NCBI GenBank assembly: GCA_037190485.1
Contig: JBBCJB010000020.1
Span: 186,001 to 250,000 of the forward strand
DNA length: 64,000 bases
DNA from: Parapedobacter sp037190485
GTDB taxonomy: Bacteria; Bacteroidota; Bacteroidia; Sphingobacteriales; Sphingobacteriaceae
Direction: 5' to 3'
The notes beneath the pieces are model-generated. The model searched no databases. It was not told the origin of the DNA and was given only the letters and a program-made list of their open reading frames with translations. The position numbers were made by a program, and so were the translations under genes. The stretch's first letter is position 1, and every line of letters starts with the position of its first letter. Below, piece after piece: positions 27,279 to 34,287 of the stretch.

Positions 27279-27440
27279 GAGCTTGTTTAAACTTTATCCT
27301 TCGGTCTGCAATTGCGCCTCTTTCGCCCACTCTTCGGCTATTTTTGAGCGCGTAGCAACCCACTACGAACTCAAAAACGAGCCTCTATTGAACAAAAGAT
27401 GCATCAATTTCGCCATCAAAAATAAAGTTTAAACAAGCTC
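27279..27440 (+). mobile_element. 162-bp MITE-like foldback element
   Basis: The ends are perfect 19-bp inverted repeats: GAGCTTGTTTAAACTTTAT at 27279-27297 and its complement at 27422-27440. The interior is also roughly palindromic: TTTTTGAG/CTCAAAAA and GTAG/CTAC pairs meet near 27355-27370, and flanking blocks around 27313 and 27400 are imperfect complements. No transposase frame is present. The size, terminal repeats and lack of coding capacity fit a non-autonomous element mobilised by an unseen IS transposase. No clear target-site duplication is visible. Confidence 0.7.
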
Positions 27441-27447
27441 TATACCT

Positions 27448-28203
27448 ATGTGGAAAAAACCATGGCAAAAAAGAAAAGAAAAACAAGGCTTACCGAAAGC
27501 GTTCATCACTGAATATCAAGCCATCGTTGCGCAAGCGCAACGCACATCCACGCGCTTCCGGGTCTCGGAGGGTTTGCTTCATCCCTGCCTGGACGACGCA
27601 ACCCGCGAAACGGGCTTCGACAGGCATTACATCTACCACCCTGCATGGGCCATGCGGATCGTCACGAGACTGAACCCGAAACAACACATCGACATCTCTT
27701 CGACGTTGCATTTCTGCTCCATGTTGTCGGCGGTGGTGCCAACGGAATTCTATGATTACCGTCCGGCCGACTTGGTGCTGGATAACCTCACGTCTTCATT
27801 TGCTGAATTGACAAACTTGCATTTCGCCGATAACAGCGTCGCATCGCTATCGTGCATGCACACCATCGAGCACGTGGGACTTGGTCGATACGGCGACCCG
27901 TTGGACTACGACGGAGACCTCAAGGCCATCGCCGAAATCAAACGGGTGCTAGCCCCCGGCGGATCGTTGCTATTCGTCGTCCCCTTGGGCAGGGAGAGCG
28001 TAATCTGCTTCAACGCGCACCGCATTTACGATAAGCAGCATGTGTTGACCCTATTCGCCGACATGGAATTGATGGACTTCTCGTTGATACCCGAAGACGG
28101 GAAAGATGGTGGGCTCGTGAGCGACCCCTCCGACGCGCTGCTGCAAAAGCAATTTTACGCCTGCGGATGCTTTTGGTTCAAGAAGCGGGAGCCGACGCCA
28201 TGA
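27448..28203 (+). CDS. DUF268 family protein, methyltransferase-like
   Basis: This 251-residue protein belongs to the DUF268 family. The middle contains HIDISSTLHFCSMLSA, CMHTIEHVGLGRYGDPLDYDGD and AEIKRVLAPGGSLLFVVPLG, which resemble the motif order of class I SAM-dependent methyltransferases (a C-terminal LxPGGxLxxxVP strand). The catalytic role is unproven. It starts seven bases after the MITE-like element, which may have replaced its native promoter, and it overlaps the fucosyltransferase gene by four bases (ATGA). A role in modifying a surface glycan is likely from context. Confidence 0.82.
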   Translation: MWKKPWQKRKEKQGLPKAFITEYQAIVAQAQRTSTRFRVSEGLLHPCLDDATRETGFDRHYIYHPAWAMRIVTRLNPKQHIDISSTLHFCSMLSAVVPTEFYDYRPADLVLDNLTSSFAELTNLHFADNSVASLSCMHTIEHVGLGRYGDPLDYDGDLKAIAEIKRVLAPGGSLLFVVPLGRESVICFNAHRIYDKQHVLTLFADMELMDFSLIPEDGKDGGLVSDPSDALLQKQFYACGCFWFKKREPTP

Positions 28204-29057
28204 AGATCGTCAAATTCCTGGGCGGCCTGGGCAACCAGCTATTCCAGCACGCGTTTTTCCGTACCTTACAACAAAACTTCCCGAATGTCAAAGCGGATCT
28301 TTCGGAATTCGAGACGTATGACCGCCACAATGGCTACGAGTTGGAACGAATCTTCGGGATCAGGCATCCCGAAGCCACCGCATTTGAACGCAAACTTTTC
28401 GACCAACGGGATCGGCGTTGGCTACAACGCAAACTCCGCCGCTTATACGGCACGAAAAACGGCCATTACGAAGAGCCTGTGCCGTTCGGCTACGATGCCG
28501 ACCTGCTCCGTGAGCGCCGGAGCCGCTATTATTGGGGTTATTGGCAGCACATCGACTACATCAAGCCCGTGGAGCGGCAGCTGCGGTCGGATTTCACGTT
28601 TCCCGCGTTTACCGACGGGCGGGATATCGAATTGGCCCAAGAACTCGCCACGATAGGCGCGGTGAGCGTGCACGTGCGTCGGGGCGACTACATCGGTGAC
28701 CCGTTGTTGGGCGGCATCTGTGATGAAGGCTACTACCACCGGGCGCTGGCCCACATGCAGGAACAACGACCATCGCCCAGATTCATCTTCTTCTCCAATG
28801 ACATCCCGTGGTGCCGCGAAAAATTCCCGCTTCCAGGTGCCGTCTACGTCGATTGGAACAGCGGCATGGACAGCTTCCGTGACATGCAGCTGATGAGCCT
28901 GTGCAAGCACCACATCATTGCCAACAGTAGCTTCAGTTGGTGGGCGGCGTGGCTGAACAACCGTCCCGATAAAATCGTCGTTTCGCCAAAGCGCTGGATA
29001 ACACTGGAAGGATTGGACCTTTCTGGGATTATCTTGCCGGAGTTTTGTGCGATTTGA
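28200..29057 (+). CDS. Alpha-1,2-fucosyltransferase, GT11
   Basis: This GT11 enzyme transfers fucose from GDP-fucose to a galactose-type acceptor. The 285-residue protein has the family N-terminus FLGGLGNQLFQHAFF, the GDP-binding HVRRGDYI motif near residue 158, a YYHRALAHM helix, FFSNDIPWC and the signature HHIIANSSFSWWAAWL near 240. The ATG at 28200 overlaps the DUF268 stop; the in-frame codon at 28167 is internal to that gene. It closes the glycan cluster and suggests a fucosylated surface glycan. No GDP-fucose synthesis genes are in the window. Confidence 0.93.
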   Translation: MKIVKFLGGLGNQLFQHAFFRTLQQNFPNVKADLSEFETYDRHNGYELERIFGIRHPEATAFERKLFDQRDRRWLQRKLRRLYGTKNGHYEEPVPFGYDADLLRERRSRYYWGYWQHIDYIKPVERQLRSDFTFPAFTDGRDIELAQELATIGAVSVHVRRGDYIGDPLLGGICDEGYYHRALAHMQEQRPSPRFIFFSNDIPWCREKFPLPGAVYVDWNSGMDSFRDMQLMSLCKHHIIANSSFSWWAAWLNNRPDKIVVSPKRWITLEGLDLSGIILPEFCAI

Positions 29058-29120
29058 GTTTTGCAAACTCAGAATTTGGTGGTCAGAAATAATAATTTAA
29101 GAGAACAACCTACACTAGCT

Positions 29121-29394
29121 ATGACTTTATGCAAATTGAGCCACTTCAAGGCCGCGTACAAAGGGCAGATGGAGCTCTACCTGAGGTGGCTGGAAAGCAG
29201 AAATGGTGGAAGGCGAAAACACGCCCCTGGGACTGATCCTGTGTACGGAAGGCAATCGCGAACAGGTGGAACTATTGCAACTTGATAATGCCGGAATCAA
29301 AGTAGCTGAATACCTAACCCAACTACTAAGCAAAAAGCTGTTGAAAGAGAAGTTGCACCAAGCAATAACGATGTCTAAAAACCAAATCAAGTAG
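29121..29394 (+). pseudogene. Remnant of a DUF1016/YhcG-type PDDEXK nuclease gene
   Basis: Two adjoining frames encode consecutive pieces of the C-terminal end of a DUF1016 (YhcG-like, PDDEXK nuclease) protein. The first, around 29133-29190, reads KLSHFKAAYKGQMELYLRWL; the second, 29203-29394, reads MVEGENTPLGLILC and continues through LLQLDNAGIKVAEYL to a stop. A one-base shift near 29192-29202, probably a lost A in GGAAAGC, separates them. The N-terminal two thirds are absent. The full-length protein is usually about 330-380 residues. It is a dead fragment, perhaps left by insertion and deletion at the edge of the glycan cluster. Confidence 0.78.
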
Positions 29395-29516
29395 AAAAAG
29401 CATTCATTGCCAGCAGCCCCCGATACCGCGAATAGCCCCAAGGTAGAAATAGTACACGAGCGAAGCGGGGCTGAACGTGTTACGGTTCGGTGGATAAAAA
29501 AATCCAATACTTTTCG

Positions 29517-29524
29517 TATTTTTG
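29517..29524 (+). promoter_or_regulatory. -7 element upstream of the methyltransferase gene
   Basis: TATTTTTG is an exact TAnnTTTG match, 78 bases upstream of the start at 29603. No clear TTG element accompanies it. The rest of 29395-29602 holds no gene; a weak CCACG/CGTGG hairpin lies near 29546-29562. Confidence 0.4.
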
Positions 29525-29602
29525 TCTTTATCCTGGATATCCATTCCACGCTACGGCCGTGGTGATAAATGTGGGACTTAGGGATAATAAGAAAGGAAAC
29601 CG

Positions 29603-30064
29603 ATGTCAGCCTCTAGAATTCCGCCGGATGTCGTATTCATTGGCTGCGCCATACTGATGTGGTTGCTGTCGCATTTTTTGACCGGACTGCGCTTCGAGAT
29701 GCCGATGCGCGGGCTTATTTCAGGTGCGGTATTGCTTTCAGGGCTTGTCGTTGTTTTCTCGGCCAAGGCCAGCTTAGCCAAGCACCGGACTTCAGGACAA
29801 CCCGATATACGGGTTCGATCCGGGATAACCGTCTTGGTGACCACCGGCATGTATGGATTTTCCAGGAATCCCATCTATCTTGGAATGGCGATGTTGCTGG
29901 TCGGGTGGTGGGGCTTCCTCGAGAACTGGGCATGCATCCTAGGGGTGATTGCTTTTACGGGCTTGATTGACCGGTACCAAATCGTGCCGGAGGAAAAGGT
30001 GTTGCAATATGTATTCGGTGAGGATTACAAACGTTACAGATCCCGTGTGCGGCGTTGGTTGTGA
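29603..30064 (+). CDS. Isoprenylcysteine carboxyl methyltransferase-family membrane protein
   Basis: This 153-residue integral membrane protein belongs to the ICMT/PEMT methyltransferase superfamily. Hydrophobic helices lie at about 8-28, 37-55 and 100-125. The SAM-binding signature is GMYGFSRNPIYLGM (about 82-95), with EEKVLQYVFGEDYKRYRSRVRRW at the C-terminus. Bacterial members have no known isoprenyl-protein substrate, so the substrate is open. A purine-rich ribosome-binding site (AAGAAAGG) precedes the ATG. It is convergent with the OsmC gene, with a single base between the stop codons. Confidence 0.87.
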   Translation: MSASRIPPDVVFIGCAILMWLLSHFLTGLRFEMPMRGLISGAVLLSGLVVVFSAKASLAKHRTSGQPDIRVRSGITVLVTTGMYGFSRNPIYLGMAMLLVGWWGFLENWACILGVIAFTGLIDRYQIVPEEKVLQYVFGEDYKRYRSRVRRWL

Positions 30065-30065
30065 A

Positions 30066-30536
30066 TCAGCCTATCCGTATGACGGGAAGGTGCCTGATCG
30101 GGAAATTCACCGACCTGGCAATGAAGCAGTATTTGCCCACCTGCCCATGCAAGGCTTCCGCTTTCTCGACCATGGCGGCGTCCCCGACGGTAACCGTCGG
30201 ATGCAAGGCGACCTCCGTGAACCGGCCGCTTCCATCGGCTGCCACTTCCATCGTTCCGGTCGCATGGTCCACGTAACCGGCTACGATCACACCGGCCTCC
30301 GCACAGAGGTGCAGGTACCACAGCATGTGGCATGCCGAAATGGAAGCGACTAGCAGCTCTTCCGGGTTATGGCGGGTTGCATCGCCGAGGAATGCCGGAT
30401 CGGATGAGCCCGGTATGTCCCCCTTATCCTCCACACTGATCACATGGTCGCGGCTGTAATCGCGGTACCCGGTTGTGCCGAGGCCCCGGTTTCCCGTCCA
30501 TTCGTTTACGATACGGTAGTGATGCTGCTTTGCCAT
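30066..30536 (-). CDS. OsmC-family peroxidase
   Basis: This 156-residue OsmC/Ohr-family protein reduces organic hydroperoxides through a thiol pair. The two expected cysteines are visible: one in SISACHMLWYL near residue 69 and one in KYCFIARSVNFP near 136. The RHNPEELLVASIS block is characteristic. It starts six bases after the stop of the glycosidase gene and is probably in one operon with that gene and the upstream MarR regulator, a common pairing for peroxide defence. Confidence 0.9.
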   Translation of the reverse strand: MAKQHHYRIVNEWTGNRGLGTTGYRDYSRDHVISVEDKGDIPGSSDPAFLGDATRHNPEELLVASISACHMLWYLHLCAEAGVIVAGYVDHATGTMEVAADGSGRFTEVALHPTVTVGDAAMVEKAEALHGQVGKYCFIARSVNFPIRHLPVIRIG

Positions 30537-30542
30537 GGCTGT

Positions 30543-32021
30543 TTAATTGATAAAGACCGGATCGGCCGATAGATTTATTGTCAATTCCCCTTCACGAACC
30601 ATGGTGTCCAATGGATTCCCGAACAGATCCTCCGCCATTGCCGCCGCGTGTGGCCATGGAACGGTAACCGTGCTGTCCGGTTGGTCCTCTCCGGAAAACG
30701 CATCCCGCCTTTCCCACAAAACATAACGCGGCCGGCCGTCAACGAGCGAAATATGGAAAAGGAAAATGCGGGAATCACCGGTGTCCACTCGCTGGATCCG
30801 GTCGAATGGACCCAGGTGCCTAACCAGCCGTCTGATCACATGCGGCATGGGTGTGGCGCTCGCCAGCTTGCCCCCACGGTATTCCATGAGCTTGTTCTTC
30901 CCATACATCAATGTCATCAGGTTCAGCGTATCGGCTGTATCGTGCCAGAGGTCCCAGTAATACGTGTGTGCAACGCCTGCCGAGAACGCGAGCAGGTTGC
31001 GCTGGACGATATCCCGGCACTGGATACGGTAGTACTTGGCGTCCAGTGCGCTGTCACATCCCATAAGGAACATCTGGGTAACCGGGGCCAACGACGCGAT
31101 ACTGTCGTACAGCGACTGGATGGGATTGGCGATAGCCTTATACGCCGCCGTGTCCAGGTCGGCCACCGATCGCTGCCACTGCATCGCCAGGTCTATGTAG
31201 GCCCGGTTTTCGGGGAAGGCATAAAAACCGGGGCCATTGTATTCCGTACAGATCACGGGTTGGCCATTGCCGAGCGTCTCGAGCCGCCCACGGAAATACG
31301 ACACCCGATCCGGGATCGTATACGGATCGCCGTAGAGGCGCAAATCGAAAACATCGAAGTACGCGGTGCCTTCCCGGATTACCCGATCGAAGAAGGCCAG
31401 GCTTGCGGCCTGCCCGGGATATTCCCGCATCCCCGGCGGATTGAACAGGCCGTCGTACCCCCCCACCACGACCTGCGCGTCAGGGTCGGCGGTTTTCACC
31501 GCCCGGTGGAACACCTTCAGTTGGCCGATGAACTCATCCGCACTGCCGTTCCAGTACACCGGGTTATTCGGTTCACAATCGTTCTGCCAGTACCTGATCC
31601 GCCCCTTGCAACGGGACACAAGTTCCACGATAAACCGGTGATACGCTTCCGCATCTTTCGCCGGTGAAGGCGGCAACATGGTTGTACTGACCCGTGTCGC
31701 CCATCCGGAAGCCGACCAGACCGCGATAAGCGCTTCGTCCCCTTCATCCAGCTGCGCCAGGAACGCATCCACGGCCGTCCAATCGTACCGGCCTTCCACG
31801 GGCTCGATCTGTTGCCAGAACAGGTAGAGCTTGGTGCGGTTTACGCCCATGTCGCGGAGCGCAGGCATGAACACGGGATGGCCCCCGGCTTCATGGCCAT
31901 AGGAAAAACCCCAAGCCACCCCAAGGCCGGACGCGCCCGTTTTGATGGACGGAACCTGTCCATGGGCGGCGAAAATGAAGAGGATGGAGATGAGCGTCGT
32001 GAAATTCCGGAAGGTTGCCAT
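30543..32021 (-). CDS. Secreted clan-A glycoside hydrolase (TIM barrel)
   Basis: This 492-residue protein has a signal peptide (cleavage after AHG or GQ near residue 22) and a TIM-barrel glycosidase fold. YWQNDCEPNN holds the likely acid/base Glu150 and ICTEYNGPG the likely nucleophile Glu260, a spacing normal for clan GH-A. FWQQIEPVEGRYDWTAVD near residue 69 is typical of GH39/GH5-like barrels. The C-terminal 120 residues look like a small beta-domain. I cannot assign a CAZy family with confidence. It sits between a MarR regulator (one base after its stop) and an OsmC gene, an unusual place for a glycosidase. Confidence 0.75.
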   Translation of the reverse strand: MATFRNFTTLISILFIFAAHGQVPSIKTGASGLGVAWGFSYGHEAGGHPVFMPALRDMGVNRTKLYLFWQQIEPVEGRYDWTAVDAFLAQLDEGDEALIAVWSASGWATRVSTTMLPPSPAKDAEAYHRFIVELVSRCKGRIRYWQNDCEPNNPVYWNGSADEFIGQLKVFHRAVKTADPDAQVVVGGYDGLFNPPGMREYPGQAASLAFFDRVIREGTAYFDVFDLRLYGDPYTIPDRVSYFRGRLETLGNGQPVICTEYNGPGFYAFPENRAYIDLAMQWQRSVADLDTAAYKAIANPIQSLYDSIASLAPVTQMFLMGCDSALDAKYYRIQCRDIVQRNLLAFSAGVAHTYYWDLWHDTADTLNLMTLMYGKNKLMEYRGGKLASATPMPHVIRRLVRHLGPFDRIQRVDTGDSRIFLFHISLVDGRPRYVLWERRDAFSGEDQPDSTVTVPWPHAAAMAEDLFGNPLDTMVREGELTINLSADPVFIN

Positions 32022-32022
32022 G

Positions 32023-32523
32023 CTAAGAACCCGATTTTGCTGTCAGAAGTTGCTTGGTGATTTCGCCCGTCTGGTTTACGTATATACCGGTCAGGTCGGC
32101 CATGAAACGGGTCAACGTATGGATGTCTTCGTCACCGTAGGACTCCAGCAGCGAAAATACGGCCATGCCCAGCGGCTGGTAATGGCTTTTGGCCACTTCC
32201 ATGTCCTTGTCCGGATTAACGATGACCACCACTTTCCGCCGATCCAGTCCATCCCGTTGGCGCTTGACAAAGCCTTTATTCTCCAACCGGTCAATGGCCG
32301 CGGTAATGGCCCCCGTAGTGAGCCGGGTAAGTTCAGCCAGCTCTCCGGCTGTGCAGGCTCCATGCTCCATCAGGTAGTCCAGGCATTCGGCATCGGTCAC
32401 ATTCAGGCCCATCCTGCGGGCTATCATGTACTGGTGCATCAGCGTGGATCGGGTCAGTTCCCTTATCCCGGCCATCAATTTGAATACAGCCTCCCCTTGC
32501 GTATTTCGATTATCCATTTCCAT
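32023..32523 (-). CDS. MarR-family transcriptional regulator
   Basis: This winged-helix regulator of about 166 residues has a DNA-binding region CTAGELAELTRLTTGAITAAIDRLENKGFVKRQRD near residues 58-93 and the DRRKVVVIV wing. I chose the ATG at 32523; an ATG at 32517 is equally possible, and the longer frame begins with TTG at the expected transcription start. It leads the operon with the glycosidase and OsmC genes. An inverted repeat just upstream of the promoter may be its own operator. The effector is unknown; a link to peroxide sensing is suggested by OsmC only. Confidence 0.9.
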   Translation of the reverse strand: MEMDNRNTQGEAVFKLMAGIRELTRSTLMHQYMIARRMGLNVTDAECLDYLMEHGACTAGELAELTRLTTGAITAAIDRLENKGFVKRQRDGLDRRKVVVIVNPDKDMEVAKSHYQPLGMAVFSLLESYGDEDIHTLTRFMADLTGIYVNQTGEITKQLLTAKSGS

Positions 32524-32539
32524 CTTGCTAATCAATGCG

Positions 32540-32576
32540 CAAATATATCTTAATAATTGAGATATTCAATAATTAA
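32540..32576 (-). promoter_or_regulatory. MarR promoter with adjoining inverted repeat
   Basis: TATATTTG on the minus strand (32547-32540) is an exact -7 element, 17 bases before the MarR ATG. Directly upstream, arms TTAATAATTGA (32550-32560) and TCAATAATTAA (32566-32576) form an 11-bp inverted repeat with one mismatch and a five-base spacer. This is the size and position of a MarR-dimer operator, so autoregulation is likely. Confidence 0.55.
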
Positions 32577-32668
32577 GGAAATAATTTCTTCCGTACCCGG
32601 TTGAGAAATATGGGTGTATATATGGAAGATTTCTTAAGTCGCAGAAAGAGAAGGCGAAAGGCCTGACA

Positions 32669-32697
32669 TAAAAATAGCCACCCGATAGGGATGGCCA
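32669..32697 (-). terminator. Intrinsic terminator after the small ORF at 32723
   Basis: On the minus strand, TGGCCATCCC and GGGTGGCTA pair around a TATC loop (32697-32675, one bulged base) and are followed by TTTTTAT. It lies 26 bases beyond the stop of the small ORF. Confidence 0.55.
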
Positions 32698-32722
32698 TTC
32701 GCATTGCATTGGCATAATGCGG

Positions 32723-32995
32723 CTAGGATTCCTGGTGGATCTGCAGGTGCAACGTGACGACGGGTTCCAACGGGATCGAATAGAACGTGGCGGGCGAAGA
32801 CACGTGGTACCGCACGTAACGCAGGTACAGGCCCTGCCCGCAGAATCCGGCACCACGATACGACCAGCCTTCGCGCCGGTCGGCGAACTGCTCCATGGCC
32901 AGCTGCTCTTGCAACGGCTGTTCCGGGAAACCGATGGTAAAGGGTGGCAATCGATTCTCCGGTTTGATCAATACCTGAAGTGAAGAATTTCCCAT
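32723..32995 (-). CDS. Small protein resembling an isolated AraC-regulator N-terminal (cupin) segment
   Basis: This 90-residue frame ends at its own terminator hairpin, which supports a real gene. The sequence (ALLxIxx-type strands, AMEQFADRREGWSYRG, then GLYLRYVRYHV and VVTLHLQIHQ) is beta-rich and recalls the start of Bacteroidota AraC-type regulators or their small stand-alone relatives. No helix-turn-helix is present, so it could be a truncated regulator or a real small protein. It has no signal peptide. Function unknown. Confidence 0.5.
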   Translation of the reverse strand: MGNSSLQVLIKPENRLPPFTIGFPEQPLQEQLAMEQFADRREGWSYRGAGFCGQGLYLRYVRYHVSSPATFYSIPLEPVVTLHLQIHQES

Positions 32996-33071
32996 AATCT
33001 TGATCAGTTAGGGTACAACTAATCGGCTTGCCCATGCAAACCGAAAGCTAAAGTGCTGGAAATTATCGGAA

Positions 33072-33115
33072 AAGCAAATAAAAACAGGCGTCCACCGGGC
33101 CAACCCGATGGACGC
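33072..33115 (-). terminator. Strong intrinsic terminator of the FecR-controlled SusC/SusD operon
   Basis: On the minus strand, 12-base arms (33115-33104 and 33099-33088, one G-T pair) close a four-base loop and are followed by CTGTTTTTATTTG. It lies 24 bases after the last gene of the operon. Confidence 0.85.
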
Positions 33116-33138
33116 ATGCGTTGGCGACGGAATCGAGC

Positions 33139-34287
33139 CTAGTCTCCAAACCTGAACGTGCCCACGTCTGCCAAGCCCGGTTGGCGCTGCGAATCGTGGC
33201 CCGAAACGGGTACCAGTTTGAAGTAGCGGAACGTCTTTTGCGCCGGCAGGTCGACAAACTGGTTGTCGCGATCGATGTTGGCCAAGCCGAACAGTCCCAG
33301 GCTTTCCCACGTATCGTTGTCGTTACTCACCCGTATTTCCAGCTCCCTGATCTTGCGATCCCCATTCTTTTGGGCGAAGTAAAACCCATCCACGGCCAAT
33401 GCTTCGTTCATGTCTATGGTGACCCAATGATCGGGGTAATCCGTCGCAGGCGACGAAAAGCGCGCGATCCAAAACGTCTCCGCCGTGTTGTCCAACAGAT
33501 TCGCCACGGCATGCCGGTCGCCGTTGTTTTCGGAGCTGAATCCGGCGATCGACCAACTTTCCTTCGTATAGGGTGTCCGGTCGCCTGCCATGTAATCGGC
33601 CGGGTCTATGGTCTGCGTGGCCGCATAAAACGTATCGATCGCCAACGGAGTGGGCTTATACAGCGTACGGAACGTAAACTTCGTGTCGTCCTGGAACCCC
33701 GGCAACACCGTTTCATTCACGCTGCGCCGGGTAAAGACATGCGCCGAGTCGCCGGCTGTGGTGAGGTACGAGATTACCGTACCCAACAGCGTCGAATCGG
33801 CGGATTCCGAAAACCAATTGACCACCAAGCCTTCCGCATCCTCGCCGATGAAATTCACGATCCGGTTATTGAGGTTGGCCTCGTAACCGGCGCCGTATAC
33901 GCGACCGAATATTTCGGATCGCATGGATTGGTTTCCTTCGACATCCATCGTCCGGATCTCGAACGTGTAAACCCCTTCGTCAATGGACGGGATGATCACC
34001 TCCTTGAACTTGGCGATGTCTTCCGGCAGGATGGCCGTCTCGAAATGCTGGTTGTTTCCCCATGATAGGCGCATGTGCGTAACCCGCGAATCCGTACTGA
34101 TGCGCGAACGGATCGCCGCACGGCCGTTGCCAGGCATGAATTCGATGGAGTCTACCCTGCCTGGATAGGCCTTATCCGCATGCTGCAGGTAATCCCTGTA
34201 GTGGTAATCGATCGGTGTGCATCGGGCAAGCAACACCACCGCCGCGGCCCACCATAGCACCATTAAAACTGTCTTGTTCTTCTTCAT
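33139..34287 (-). CDS. DUF4998 / discoidin-domain surface lipoprotein
   Basis: This 382-residue lipoprotein has a hydrophobic signal ending in ARC (Cys23). Residues 25-220 match the DUF4998 pattern of Bacteroidota surface proteins: fibronectin-like beta strands with VDSIEFMPGNGRAAI and YTFEIRTMDVEGN. The last 150 residues have an F5/8 type C (discoidin) pattern: HAVANLLDNTAETFWIARF, DHWVTIDMN, and RYFKLVP. It is most likely a glycan-binding accessory of the SusC/SusD pair. It overlaps the DUF5000-type gene by four bases (ATGA) and precedes a strong terminator. Confidence 0.85.
   Translation of the reverse strand: MKKNKTVLMVLWWAAAVVLLARCTPIDYHYRDYLQHADKAYPGRVDSIEFMPGNGRAAIRSRISTDSRVTHMRLSWGNNQHFETAILPEDIAKFKEVIIPSIDEGVYTFEIRTMDVEGNQSMRSEIFGRVYGAGYEANLNNRIVNFIGEDAEGLVVNWFSESADSTLLGTVISYLTTAGDSAHVFTRRSVNETVLPGFQDDTKFTFRTLYKPTPLAIDTFYAATQTIDPADYMAGDRTPYTKESWSIAGFSSENNGDRHAVANLLDNTAETFWIARFSSPATDYPDHWVTIDMNEALAVDGFYFAQKNGDRKIRELEIRVSNDNDTWESLGLFGLANIDRDNQFVDLPAQKTFRYFKLVPVSGHDSQRQPGLADVGTFRFGD

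Noticed and set aside
27244..27432. 62-codon ORF across the MITE-like element
   Set aside because: It is read through both inverted repeats of the element and has no protein-like pattern.
33121..34065. Plus-strand open frame of 314 codons
   Set aside because: Antisense to the DUF4998/discoidin lipoprotein, which has a clear signal peptide and domain pattern.
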